Below are positions 33,864 through 46,444 of a stretch of 64,000 nt of DNA, piece by piece (the first letter of the stretch is position 1; each line of letters opens with the position of its first letter). The notes under the pieces are model-generated. The model did not search any database. It was given only the letters and a program-made list of their open reading frames with translations, and was not told where the DNA came from. The DNA is from Pseudeuparius sepicola. Its lineage: Eukaryota > Arthropoda > Insecta > Coleoptera > Anthribidae. The DNA lies in contig OY987303.1 of the NCBI GenBank assembly GCA_963920635.1, forward strand, positions 58,242,278 to 58,306,277, given 5' to 3'. Both the position numbers and the translations under genes were made by a program.

Positions 33864-36800
33864 CTATTTCGTTCCGATATTATCCCAATCCGCTATCATT
33901 GTCAAATTGACGTTTTCGAATCGCCATTTCTGCGTTTTGGAATTTTCGTCGCAGGTGGTGACGAACAGTTTCTTACGACCCGGATCACAATCTAAGCACC
34001 GAGGGTTGCCTCCGTGGAGGAACCTTTGCTTCTCCTGGAATAACATAATATTGTCACTTTTTTAGGCTTTTGTCCCCTTACCGTGGTACATTCAAACTAC
34101 TCCTTGAAAACACTTCCAAAATGAGACCTCAAAATAGAGAGTAGTTCAAATGTACCACACCCTCAATGCGAGCTTCCATTTTACTGAAAATCGACTAGTA
34201 TTTTCCTAGCAATATTTATGTGAAAATAAAGATAAAAAGAGACAGAATATGGGATGACAAATAACTTTGCATGAAATTTTGAATCAAACGAAATATTGGC
34301 AAAAAACGCAAACATCACTTACCACGTCATACTTCCAATATTGGTTCCCCTTCATCCCGTGGCAGGGGTACAACGTAATGTCGGCCTTGTCGTTCGGATC
34401 AGACACGTCAAAACACATAGTCTTGCCTTTCACCCTGACATCTTTGTGCCACGTCAGCGTGAAGTTTTGCGCCGCCTTTTTACCCGTCCCTTTAACGCAC
34501 TCCTGCAATTCCACCACTTCGTCCCTGTCCTTGTGGCTGGCATCGACGCACAATTCTGGGGCCCCCAGATTTCTTATCTGGAACAAGGATATTGCGTCAA
34601 AATAGTTACGCCTTCACGATGGGCAGTCTAAATTTTATGTCTGTGATCTCTAACCGCGATAATATAACCTAAACGCAAACAAATTTCGCAGATATTCCAT
34701 CAGTGGCGACATAACTGCAAAAGTAGTTCATTTGTCACATGGTATATTTGTCTTGTGCTTACAAACTGGCTATATTAGAGGCGTTTTTAAACCATTTGGC
34801 AACCATGCCCAACTTAACGATATGCTCACCTCTCCCATGCCGAAATCCCACTTTCGAGAATGTTCTCACCAGTTAGAATGTTCATAATTTCGAGAATGTT
34901 CTCAAAAGCGAAAATGTGCCCTCATGAAAACATTCTCATTTCTCGAGAATGTTCCACTGTGAGAACATTACGCGTTTTCCGAGAAAGTTCCCCTAAATTT
35001 TATGTCTATGATCTATAACCGCGGTAATATAACCTAAATGCAAACAAATCTTCATCAGTGGCAACATAATTTTAAAAGTAGTTCATTTGTCCCATGCTAT
35101 GTTATTTGTCTTACAAATCGGTGATGTCAGAGGCGTTTTTAAACCATTCCGCAACCATTAGTGCCCAATTGAACAGTATGCTCACCTCTCCCATGCCGAA
35201 ATCCCCGGGTTCGATAGGCGGATATTTCAATGGCAAATCGTTCTCCACGAACCACTTGAGTATGTTCCCACTTTCAAGAATGTTCTCACCAGTTTGAATG
35301 TTCATAATTTCGAGAATGTTCTCAAAAGCGAAAATGTGCCCCCATGAAAACATTCTCATTTCTCGAGAATGTTCCTCTCTGAGAACATTACACGTTTTTC
35401 GAGAAAGTTCTCCTAAATTTTATGTCTATGATCTATAACCGCGGTAATATAACCTAAATGCAAACAAATCTTCATCAGTGGCAACATAATTTTAAAAGTA
35501 GTTCATTTGTCCCATGCTATGTTATTTGTCTTACAAATCGGTGATGTCAGAGGCGTTTTTAAACCATTCCGCAACCATTAGTGCCCAATTGAACAGTATG
35601 CTCACCTCTCCCATGCCGAAATCCCCGGGTTCGATAGGCGGATATTTCAATGGCAAATCGTTCTCCACGAACCACTTGAGTATGTTCCCACTTTCAAGAA
35701 TGTTCTCACCAGTTTGAATGTTCATAATTTCGAGAATGTTCTCAAAAGCGAAAATGTGCCCCCATGAAAACATTCTCATTTCTCGAGAATGTTCCTCTCT
35801 GAGAACATTACACGTTTTTCGAGAAAGTTCTCCTAAATTTTATGTCTATGATCTATAACCGCGGTAATATAACCTAAATGCAAACAAATCTTCATCAGTG
35901 GCAACATAATTTTAAAAGTAGTTCATTTGTCCCATGCTATGTTATTTGTCTTACAAATCGGTGATGTCGGAGGCATTTTTAAACCATCCCGCAACCATTA
36001 GTGCCCAATTTAACGGTATGCTCACCTCTCCCATGCCGAAATCCCCGGGTTCGATAGGCGGATATTTCAACGGCAAATCGAAGGCGATATTCTCCATGAA
36101 CCACTTGAACGGCTTGCACTTAAGCCGGTCCCGCAGCTCTTTCTGTTGGGTCAGGTCGCCGGGGTCGATGTTCTTGTAATGCGGCCGTCGCATGTATAAA
36201 TACTGGGCGTATTCGTCCATCCACACTTCGGCGACTCTCTTGTAATTCTAGAAGGTAAAAAAAATCACGGCCTTTGCTTTTGGAGGTAGACAAGAACTTT
36301 TTTACGAAATTTGAAGGATTTTTTTTGTCAAGAGCCTTTTTAGATGTTGCTGAAATTCTTACATTGTATATACAAATACGACTTCAGATTCTTATATGGT
36401 AAACTAATTTTTTTCAATTCTGATTCTCCTCGACGACAATGATGAAAATTAACGAAGAATTTGCTTACCCTCCCGACAAAATCTCCCTTTCCCGGATTCG
36501 GAAACGGGGCGTACTTCCGGTAAATGTGGCCGACCCTCGAACACGGCGCGTCCACCATCTGACCGCCGCACTGCCATATTTTAAAACTTAACTCGTACTG
36601 TTCCCCTCCCCAAATGTCCAGGCCCTCATCATAACCTAAAGTCACCATCATTATTACCACTGAATACGAGACAAAATATTTCTCTACATGGGAACATTCT
36701 CACCTCGAGAATGGTCCCACTTTTCGAGAATGTTCCCTAAAGTGAGAATGTTCTTACCCATTGAAAATGTTCCCAATTTTGAGAATGTTCTCACTCGTGA

Positions 36801-39800
36801 GAATGTTACCAATTTCGAGAATGTTCCCACGTGGAACCATTCTCATGTCTCGAGAATGTTCCACTATGAAAACATTTATCTTTTTGAAAATGTTCCCACT
36901 TTTCGAGAATGTTCTCACCAGTTAGAATGTTCATAATTTGAAGAATATTCTCAAAAGTTAAAATGTGCCGTCATGAAAACATCATTTCTCGAGAATGTTC
37001 CAATATTTCGTTTTTCGAAAAAGCCACCACTTTTTGAGAATGTTCCCAAAAGTGAGAATTTCCCAATTTCAAGAATGTTCCTCATGAAAACTTTTCTATT
37101 TATCAAGAATGTTCTGCGGTAAGAACATTACTCGTTTTCGAAATGTTACCAATTTTCCACTGTGAGAACATTTCACTTTATTCGAGAAAGTTCCCACTTT
37201 TCGAGAATGTTCCCAGTAAGTGTGAAAAATAGTACTTTTCGTATCGATTGTTATTCGAAAACTTACCGCCCAACTCCCAAAAGAACTTGGCGCTGATCGC
37301 AAACAGCCCGCCGGCCATTATCGGACTCCGGAACGGTTCCGTGGGCCATTTAAGATCGTGCGGCAGCAACGGGAGTCTCTTGTAATACAATTCCCAGTCA
37401 AAGGCGCCCCTGGCGCCCTCGTCCTGCGCCCTATACTCGAACGTTTCGTATTGGACGACATCGATAAATGGACAGACGCAGGTTTTGTAATCTTGGGCTA
37501 TCGGTTCTGAAATTTCGGAACGTGATGTACAATATGTGGTCTAGACTCGTTGTAACGTGATCTTAGAACTTGTAAACTGAGTCGAGAGGGTGTATTATTT
37601 ATCGGTACTTACCTAAAAGGGGCGGTAGCCAGTTGATATTGGCCTCGGTATGCGAGTCCAGAAATAATAGGACTTCGCCGGTGGCCTCCTTTGCGCCGGC
37701 CAGCCGTGCCCGGATTAACCCACTTCGTTCCGGAAGGTGGATGGTGCGAACTTTCGTTAAATTTGCGGCCAAATAGTCGTCCAGCGGTTTCTTTAAAAAA
37801 TCTAGAAAAATTTTGAAACAAATTCATTTTTGACCGACTTAAAAAAAGGAGGAGGTTATCAATTTGTTACCTCAGAATTCCGTCATTTATAAACCAATTT
37901 GGACAATTCTTTTTTATTTGAAAGGGTATACTTACAGAATGGTCCCATTTAAATTTGAAGAAAAAATTCCACTCCTAAGGGTGGACAAATAGGGGATGAA
38001 ATTTCATATTGGACCGATTTCGATGATTCTTTCTTTATTGATTGGAAAGAGGGTACCTTAGGTGTGGTCCCATTTAAATATATAAAGAAAAAATTTCACC
38101 CCTAAGGGTAGATAAATAGGGGATGAAAGTTCATATTGGACCGATTTGGATGATTCTTATTCTATTAGAAAGGGGTTACCTTAGGGGTGGTCACATTTAA
38201 ATTTGAAGAGAAAAATTTCAATCCTAAGGGTGGGCAAATAGGGGATGGAATTTAATATTGGACCGATTTCGATAATTCTTAATAATTCACTAAAAAATAA
38301 GAAATAAAAAAATTTTAACAAAAAAATTTAAACCGACTTCAAAAATTTGCCCGTATGCACACTCCACTAAAAATTTTAAAAAAATTAACAAAAAATAACA
38401 CCAACTTGACAAATTTCCCGTATGCACATTCCAACTAAAATTTTAGAAATATTTTTCTCTTTCTAAATTGAGTTATCTTTGGAGTTGGTGACAGTAAGTT
38501 ATGAATGTAGGATATGATGTATTATCATATCTAAATAGATTTAAATTCCTTGCCTTGACTGTCACCAAATCCAAAGATAACTCAATTTAGAAAGAGAAAA
38601 ATATTTCTAAAATTTTAGTTGAAATGTGCATTGTTAATTTTTTTTATTCTATAGATTACGTTTTAAAAAAATGAACTATTGTCCCTATAACGGGATACAA
38701 ATCATATGTTATTCTTTTAGTACATACCTTTAGAGCTGTAATCATCCACTAATATTATTTCTTTCAGCAAATGTGGCGGCGACCTTTTTATAACACTTGT
38801 GGCAGTGCGTAATAGTGTAGACCAATGTTCGTTGTGAAATGGTACAATAACGCTTACACTAGGCAAATTCTTTAAATACTTTTTGTTCTTACAGCTAGAA
38901 ATAGGAGAAAACATCTCAAAAATAATTCTGAGAACATGTACAATCAATTTTGTAGGACGAACTTACCCTTTATGCCTGATATCCGGTAAGGCCCTATCTA
39001 AAGCTATCTTATCACTAAGGGCGGCATTGAACCCGTTAACTTTGTACAAGGAATCGTACGGCCCATTTTCTGACGTGCGCAGATATGCTGGTACTCCTTG
39101 TTCCCCAACACCTATGAAAACATGATTGTATTCCTTACCTTTTGAGAGGTAATAAGGCCTTTCCACAAATTTTCAAAAATCATATCATTTTCGGCAATGT
39201 TAATGAAAATGTTGTTTAAAATACCTCTACAGATTACTAATAAAATAAGCTATGTAGGTTGAACTTTGCCATATTCACATTAATGAATTATATAATGTTG
39301 TTCATAAACTAAGCCAGGGTGGTTACGCTTTTCTAAATTTCAATATTAGTTCTGTATTTTCTTGTCCCATTATTGTAATAATCTCCGCAACCACTCATGC
39401 ATTTCCAATCATAATGAAATTTACTTCGATAATTTCAAAGGGTAACCTTCATAAACAATTTTTTTAAAGATAAGTTAACCAACGTCGGTGTACATTTTAA
39501 TATGCATGAGTGCTGTTGTCTCCTAAAACTCTTGGGATATACTGAGAGAAAACAGAAATTGCACACTCAATGCCACCGGATGTATAGAAAAAAAATTAAA
39601 TTGCTTTCTAAAGCGGTCAATAATGGTGCGTAACAAGGTTACCTCTTTGCTATTTTTATTGCAATATACTGGTTATTTAAAATAATAAGTAAAAGCTGCA
39701 TATTACAGATGATAATGTATTCATAATTTGCAAGAATAGTATCTAATGTGATTGTCACATGGAAATAAAACAGGAAATGCAGGCATTTTGTTGCATTGCT

Positions 39801-41671
39801 CCTTTAAATTGGCATTAACTATCTTGGACAATTCCGATTTAAATATATAAGCTGTTTTTTTAAGTAACAACTAAGTTTTAAGCCTGTTTTAATAAATGTA
39901 GATAAGTATACAAACCAAATTTTGTATACATTATGTACAGGTTGATTCAGTCATGTTGTAAAAAATTGTAACCACAGGTGGGAAAAAATAGCTTAATACG
40001 AGTCCGAAATATAAAAAATTCAAAAGTAAACCAAAAAATATTATAATTGAATTTAGCTACTTTTTTAGAAGCTAATTTTTTTTGTATTTAATAATGAGAC
40101 AAATAACAAGTACATATATTACTGAGTCTTTTAAAACATCAGTACCTAATTACAGCTGGGGTGAATAGACTCCGCCATTGACAAATAATGTCATTAAATT
40201 ACAAAAAAATATAACATAAGTACATACCTGTTTTCAATAAGTCTCTCTTAATAAGTTCATGGTCATGCCAGTCAATCTTTTCATTGGTTAAAACGACACT
40301 CTGAAACAAAAGAATAGATAGCTATAGGTACATAAGTTCTTACATAAAATGAAAATCGATGGCAACACAACTTCCACTTTGTTTCTATAATCAACTTAGA
40401 TAATTTTATTCAAATCATGAGGTCTGATTTTTGACAGTGAAAAATCACGATACTGTGCCGAATTCGCAAGAAATGGTATACAATTTTGAATTTTGTCACA
40501 ATGGTATATTAGCAAACAATAGCTAGTTACTGAACAACATAGGTATTCATAAATACCTACAGGGTGGACCCAGATCGACTATACAATAGGTGTAAAAGAC
40601 AAAAAATGTTAGAGTTGAAACTTGACCTTTGGGGGATCAGCCTTGCTTCATTAGAAACTAATTTGTACCATATTATTACATTTTAAAAATCAAGCAGGCC
40701 TTGACAGGTGCAATTTATTCATTTTCAGTTCAGGTATACTACCTTTAAGAGGTATCGAAAAATTTTATTAGAAAAAGTTGTTCAGAATGTAAATCCAATT
40801 CCCCGTACCAAATTTTAAAACAATCGACAGACTTTGTTTTTTGTTCCACCTTTATTTTTTGGAAAAAAATCAAAGTATGCCGATTGTTTTGAAACTTAGT
40901 ACAGGGTCTTAAATTTGCATTCAGAAAATTTTTCTCTGATAAAATATTTCGATAAATGTACTTGATTTGCGCTAAAACCGCAAAAATTGAAAAAATAAAA
41001 AAAAACAAAATGTGCCGATTGGTTTACCTACGGTGATTTGGAATTGCATTCTGAACAACTTTTTTTAATAAAATTTTTCGATATCTCTTGAGGAAAAGGA
41101 GTATACCTGAACTGAAAATGAAATAAATTGTCCCAGTCAAGGCCTGTTTGATTTTTAAAATATAAAAATACGGTGCAAATCACTTTCTAATCAAGTTTAG
41201 ACTGATCCCCCAAAGCTCAAGTTTCAACTCGAAATTTGTTTGTCTTTTACACCTATCATATATAGTCCATCTGGGTCCACCCTGTATAAAATTCTCTTTA
41301 TGAAAAAAATTAAAATAACTAAATATACATTATACGACTATTGTCAAGTAGTATCAAAACTCGTCCGGACGACCGTCAAATGAAAGTTTTCTTGTCAATA
41401 AAAGTGCCAAAAGCCATCGGAAGATAACCACGGAAAAAGTATAGTACTACTACTCGTCGGTTACGCTATTTTCTAAGATCCAGTCTATAAGGCAAAAATA
41501 AAAGAAAGATATATATAAAATAGAACTTACATCAATCGGCTGTAGCCTGTAAAGCGCAGAATGCTCTGGATATCTGCTGCTCCTGAATATCCTGAATAAC
41601 AGCACCGTAAACACAACGGTAGTAGAAGACAGCAACAAGAATTTCAGCAACGACTTTAAATTCCTTTTCAT
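33864..41671 (-). CDS. GALNT10: Polypeptide GalNAc-transferase, GALNT10/Pgant6 type, complete
   Basis: Golgi type II enzyme that starts mucin-type O-glycosylation by moving GalNAc from UDP-GalNAc to Ser/Thr. Ten minus-strand exons: 41671-41531, 40300-40228, 39111-38967, 38894-38728, 37801-37613, 37506-37267, 36635-36469, 36247-36026, 34577-34323, 34034-33864. They total 1770 nt, 589 aa, with all phases consistent. A short cytosolic tail and signal anchor ([16 protein letters not shown]) are followed by the glycosyltransferase-2 block [18 protein letters not shown], the DxH motif [25 protein letters not shown], and a ricin-type lectin domain with [10 protein letters not shown] and TQKWRFE. SFKWFM-like and IRNLG blocks match GALNT10 rather than GALNT1/2. 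The exon 8 donor lies in a tandem array. AATAAA follows the stop closely. Confidence 0.95.
34620..36025 (-). repeat. 420 bp tandem array duplicating the 3' end and donor of GALNT10 exon 8
   Basis: Units of 420 bp (starting near 34996, 35416 and 35836, with a diverged partial copy from 34620) each contain the reverse complement of exon 8's end plus GTGAGC. Copies at about 35186-35260 and 35606-35680 encode [15 protein letters not shown] and EPGDFGMGE, against [18 protein letters not shown] in the true exon. They have lost nine bases (IAF) and have no clear acceptor. The oldest copy, near 34830, keeps only the last ~20 coding bases. The true exon is at one edge of the array. Confidence 0.93.
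34850..37215. promoter_or_regulatory. Cluster of 14 perfect heat-shock-element words in GALNT10 introns 7 and 8 and the intron before exon 7
   Basis: The three-unit HSE word TTCnnGAAnnTTC begins at 34853, 34889, 35273, 35309, 35398, 35693, 35729, 35818, 36723, 36814, 36902, 37068, 37181 and 37200, with many additional GAATGTTC dimers. The words are part of a simple interspersed unit (TTTCGAGAATGTTCTCACC) that fills 36690-37215 and the array units. HSF binding is inferred from consensus only. Confidence 0.6.
37830..38640. repeat. Composite repeat filling GALNT10 intron 4
   Basis: Three tandem units (about 37930-38280) with CCTAAGGGTGGACAAATAGG are followed by a fold-back around ATATGATGTATTATCATAT. 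This is a reversed copy of 18575-19250. It occupies nearly the whole intron between exons 4 and 5. Confidence 0.75.
39112..40227. other. GALNT10 intron 2, no recognised element
   Basis: AT-rich sequence of about 1.1 kb. I see no repeat family, exon or RNA in it. Confidence 0.4.
40558..41286. mobile_element. TA-flanked fold-back element, GALNT10 intron 1
   Basis: The ends TACAGGGTGGACCCAGAT and ATCTGGGTCCACCCTGTA pair. Arms of about 340 bp are imperfect inverted repeats (CTTTTACACCTAT, GATCCCCCAAAG). Same terminal motif family as the elements at 14463 and 15972. Confidence 0.8.
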
Positions 41672-42304
41672 TATGATAGTAGAAAAGTTGGACTGGCATT
41701 ACCAATTACCATACCATTTCATTCCATTGAAGACACGTTTAATCGCCGTAATTTATAACAATTTTTTCACTATCTCACCTCACAAACATATTTATTAATA
41801 GCACAGTTTAAAATAATCTTTTATTGGAAGCTTTAAATCCTTAGATAAATGTTACCTTATTATTATTACAGAATAACTGTAAAATAGATAATAGATAGGA
41901 CCGCAATAATTATTATTGTTGCCATTCACCGACATTGGCGGCCTGCTGATCAGTGATCTGTGACATGACATGTGGCGTACCGTGATTTGTAAAATAAATT
42001 AAAAAATTATAATCAGTCGATATAGCAAATAGAGATGGGAGATCGATTTTAAATTTCATAACTTAAAAGAAATGAAGTTTTATGCCAAGTAATTGTTAAG
42101 GCAAAAAAAAAGTCTTTCTTCTAATCAAAATTGATGACATTTTTCAAAAAAAAAAAACATTGAACTTGAACGTCAATGCCATTCTTGGGATTATACTTTT
42201 GTAGGAGCCGCGACCTATGTAACGAGTATACCGCATTCAGCAACCTTAACAAATCCACTATCTGTCAAAAAAGTAACCTCGAATTTTCTGCCTGGAAATA
42301 AAAA
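41672..42304. promoter_or_regulatory. Shared divergent promoter region of GALNT10 and NAXD
   Basis: 633 bp separate the two start codons, which point away from each other. Both 5' UTRs and both promoters must lie here unless there are unseen upstream exons. No TATA box is convincing. A GC-richer patch at 41925-41985 is the likeliest core. Confidence 0.5.
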
Positions 42305-44198
42305 ATGTACATTATTAGCCGAAAGCTCCTGCTGGTGGGTTACACGGCGGCCTTGTTCGGCAGACACATGTGCAGCAAAAGTCTCGGAATGTCCGTGACA
42401 GTTTCGGATTCATCGATCGTCGACAGGGCGAAAGTGCTGGCGCCACCCCTGAACAATGACAAGCACAAAGGGCAGGCGGGGAGGATCGGGGTTTTCGGGG
42501 GCAGTTTGGAATATACCGGTGAGTAGACAAAACTGGAATGTGAGTCATTGCTAATTACCAGCTCGTAACAAAATAACAACAAAGTATCGCAAAACTGCTA
42601 ACATAAACAAAACAGCCTATCACCGAACGGCTAGGCCTAGGCCACAAAATATAAAAGTTAGGTGTTAGGTTAGGTTGGTTACCCACAAAACGCAAAGATT
42701 AGGTTGGACTGTGTACTGTACCGCTGCTATGCTGTGTAAAGATGGGAACTGGACTGAAACGCTATCGACTAAAATGCAGGATTGTCGACTATCCATAGGC
42801 GTCTCGTCAATGGAAATAAAATAATTATTATTCCTTTACCAGATGAAGTTGAGAGTTAAAATGTGAATAATAGACTTATTCTACTAGCAATAGCAACCAA
42901 CATTTTTTTCTTTGAACGAAAATGATGCCATTTTTGTAAATAAATTTTTCGTCTCACTTTTTCCCGTTTGATACGATTTGCAATAATGGTTTTTAATACA
43001 TTTTAGGTGCCCCATATTTTGCAGCCATAAGTGCACTGAAAGTAGGTGCCGATTTAGTGTACGTCTTCTGCGCAAAGGAAGCGGCCACCGTCATCAAATC
43101 GTATAGCCCGGAACTGATAGTTCTTCCCTTTCTGGACGACAGCCAGGCTGTCGCTAAAATTGAGCCTTGGCTCGATCGCCTGCATGTTGTCCTCATCGGT
43201 TAGTTACTCAGTTTATATCTGAGGCCATTTCAAATACATAACATTTTCAGGGCCTGGCTTGGGTCGGGAGGACCAAACGTTTTCAGTAATAGAACAAATT
43301 GTTAATTCCTGTCGGGCCAAACAAAAGCCACTAGTCATTGATGCAGATGGGTTGTTCTTCGTTTCGCAGAAACCTGAAGTGTTAAACAACTACCCATCTC
43401 CTGTCATATTGACGCCAAATGCCATGGAATTCACTAGATTGGTAAAATTCTCTGCTACAATTTGTTTAGCGACTCTTGGGCCCTACGTCACAACTCCCGT
43501 TCTTGTCTTACTCATGAATATACGATGGATATCGGTCGTATATCCACGAGTCAGACAAGGACGGGAGTAGGGCCGAAGATTCGCTGAACAAACTGTACTT
43601 TTAAATTGGCACTATTTAAATAAAATAAAAACGTATTAGACTTTTTAATTCACGAATTTACTTACATTTTGTAACGCTATTATAGGTTGGTACTGCCCGT
43701 GACCCAGGTGAAAGCAAATTGCAGCGTTCGGAAGCATTCTTGAAAAAGGTGGGGGATCACGTGACAATCCTATGCAAGGACCATGTAGACGAGGTCATAG
43801 GTGGGGGACAAAGTATTAAAATGTCTGGAGGTGGCTCTGGAAGGCGATGCGGTGGTCAAGGAGACCTTCTTGCGGGTATGTCAGTGGTATTTTTGAAATG
43901 CCCTGAAAAAAATATATTTCACTATTTAAATGATATATAAGACACTTCATTCCGCTGTGACAGTGTTCTTAATTCCATTAAATAAAAGTGAAATTAACTA
44001 TTTTCAGGTTCCTTATCAACGTTTTTCGGATGGGCCATCGAAAAGAATGAAAAAACAGCAGTTGCGTGTTACGCCGCCTCTAAATTGATCAGGGACAGCA
44101 ACGCCAGGGCATTTAAAAAATTGGGTCGGAGCATGACTGCCAGCGATATGATTTTTGAGTTACACGAAGTGTTTAATGACAATTTTGAACTGAAGTAG
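42305..44198 (+). CDS. NAXD: ATP-dependent (S)-NAD(P)H-hydrate dehydratase, complete
   Basis: Repairs damaged, hydrated NADH and NADPH by ATP-dependent dehydration; works together with the NAXE epimerase. Exons are 42305-42518, 43007-43198, 43251-43441, 43686-43875 and 44008-44198, giving 325 aa; human NAXD is 347. The ribokinase-fold marks are all present: [19 protein letters not shown] at the N-terminal nucleotide site, [45 protein letters not shown], and the catalytic [17 protein letters not shown]. The first 25 residues (basic, hydrophobic) could be a mitochondrial or signal sequence. AATAAA at 44251 is a likely poly(A) signal. A palindromic MITE sits in intron 3. Confidence 0.96.
43463..43590. 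mobile_element. Palindromic MITE in NAXD intron 3
   Basis: CTCCCGTTCTTGTCTTACTC pairs with the complementary strand around a centre at GATATCGG. A close relative is at 47222-47333 (TCCTTGTCTGACTCGTGAAT and GATATCCATCG). Confidence 0.8.
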
Positions 44199-44531
44199 GA
44201 AGGGGCATAGCTACCTACAGAGGTTTATGGGAGATGTTATTTTTAAGACTAATAAATATTTTTGTAATTTAGTACTTTTCCTGTGCTCAAGAGTTGTCAT
44301 TGTTGGGTTGTTTTGTTTTAGGAAAATACTTGCAAAATGAATAAATAACGTTTTTTTTTCATCGTTGGCAACAATTTTAAGCCCTATATTCAGTGTTATG
44401 TGCAGGGAAATATTTGTGTCAAGTGTCAAATCCTGACTCTTGACATTTCCTTGTCCTCTTGATTTCTAAAAAGTTTGAGAGCCACTGAAATCTCTAGAAC
44501 GCCGAGTCGAGGTTAGATTGAGGCCTTGACT

Positions 44532-45342
44532 CATAGAGATCATATATATAGGTAGAGTGCTGTACAAGTCCCTTTATGGCAATTTGTGGATTTGCGCATG
44601 GGCCTATGGAACATGCGCATTAGACCTTCAGACCGCGCAATTCAAAACAGTGGTTGTTTTTCTGAATTACCAACTCCCTACAAACTTGTATATTAATAAT
44701 AAATTAAGCTCACCTCAACGTGGACTGGTCAAGACTTCGATAACTACAACTAGGTTCGTTTATACTTGTAAAACTAATTTCGTCCAAACTACTAGAATTT
44801 GCTTCACTGATGATAGAACTTGACTTGTTTTCATCTACCTTTATAGTTTTAACACTAAAACAAATAAGCTACTAATAGTTTCTTACACCACAATCATGTT
44901 AATATACTTACTTAAATGATGGTTTAGGTGGTTTTAATAGAAGAGTTGGTACCGCATTTTCAATTAGCTGCGTTTTGACTCGTTTCGTTTTTAAACACTG
45001 GTGTAAAATGAGCAGAACATATTCGAGATGATCACTTAATTAGATAAAACACTCAAAACAACTAAAACGTGACGAAACTATTAATAATTAGCTGAAAATC
45101 GAAAATATTATGCCACAAAGCGTCTATTATGCAAACAGCGGTAGGTTATACTTAGTTTGTCGCTGTCAAATGGCTGTCAAAGAGTGTCAAGTTTCTCAAA
45201 ACACTACCTCAAATTGCAAATGCGCATGTCCACTGGGCCTATTTATTACTATTTTATGATTTTAAATTCGTCAAAGATTTTCTGCGCATCCTATGTATAA
45301 AAAATAACGTCCAGCACTCTACCTATATATATGATCTCTATG
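44532..45342. mobile_element. TIR element of about 810 bp
   Basis: CATAGAGATCATATATATAG, continuing GTAGAGTGCTG, at the left end is matched inverted at 45310-45342. No transposase. TTGACT occurs near both outer edges but is not cleanly abutting. Confidence 0.7.
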
Positions 45343-46394
45343 CATTGACTACAGGAAGGGCGGTTGGGATGGAACCTGCAAATGGCGGAATGCCGTTTCC
45401 GGTTCACACACAAAATATAAAGGGTAGGTTTGGCAAAAGTTTATTTTTCGGTGTTAAAGAACAACCACAAGCCGCACAGCTGATCAAATTGTCTTTTTTG
45501 CCTCGCAGAGTATTTACAAACGATAAACTAATAAGTAAAATACACTTATTACCTATAATTATTACCTACTATGAATAAAAATACATAAACACTGATCCAA
45601 ACGTTCAAAAAGGTGTTTAAAACACAATTCATCTAACTAGCCTCTAGCGAGGTCATAATGACGTGATGTGGATGAACAATATGGCCGTTTCCGTCGGGTG
45701 CCTTATTACAGTTGAATTAACTCGGCTCCTTCCTGTTGTTTTTTATTCTAAGGTTTCTGACTGCTCTGGGAACAAGCCTTGTAGTAACCTGAGGTAGTAA
45801 CCTTTGAGGATCTGATGTTCTATGTTCTGCGAGTTCCTCTGTACTCTGAACCGAACTCTATTGTGTATTGTGGTTGACATTTCTCGACGAACCTAACTTT
45901 GGGGTTTTGTGTATCTCCCATCTCCATCTTGATTTTGCGTTTTCCAACATTTCACGAACAGTTTTTGTGTGCGTGTTGCGAAGATAAATTTAGCCAAATA
46001 ATAAGTAGAAATTAGTTCTAGTGCGCATTGCGCGCTTATTAAAATAACCATGGGTAGTAATAAGTAGCAAATCGCGGAAATGCCGTGAAGCAGTTTTCAC
46101 AATAGGTGAGAATACGACACGAGTGTCAGAACGTGAATTCGTTTTTTTGTCCCTCCCGACACGAAAATCACCTCAAAATCCCTTGTCAGTACAAATTGTC
46201 AAATTCCAACCAAAGTAGATCGTTATTTCGCCTAATTCGCAGACTTTTTTCACGGGCATCGGCTTTTTTTGGTGAAAATCGGGAGTGGTTTCAGATACAC
46301 CGTTATTATTGATTCGCGGAATGACATGTTTCTTTTAAACAATTCACGATTTTCGGTCGAAGGCCTAAACGCTCGTTGCCGTTTTCTATTTTAG

Positions 46395-46444
46395 ATGCGC
46401 CTCGTTTTGTGCGTCCCAAGATAAGGAGGATATAAATAAAAAAG
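46395..46444 (+). other. Candidate noncoding 5' exon of HECTD1
   Basis: A 50 bp stretch lies between an acceptor (TTCTATTTTAG) and a strong donor (AAAG then GTGAGT). A matching acceptor (TTATCGTAG) lies directly before the HECTD1 start codon at 48909. Prediction from splice sites only. Confidence 0.3.

Noticed and set aside
35094..35717. Two identical plus-strand open frames 420 bp apart
   Set aside because: They are products of the GALNT10 tandem array read on the wrong strand.
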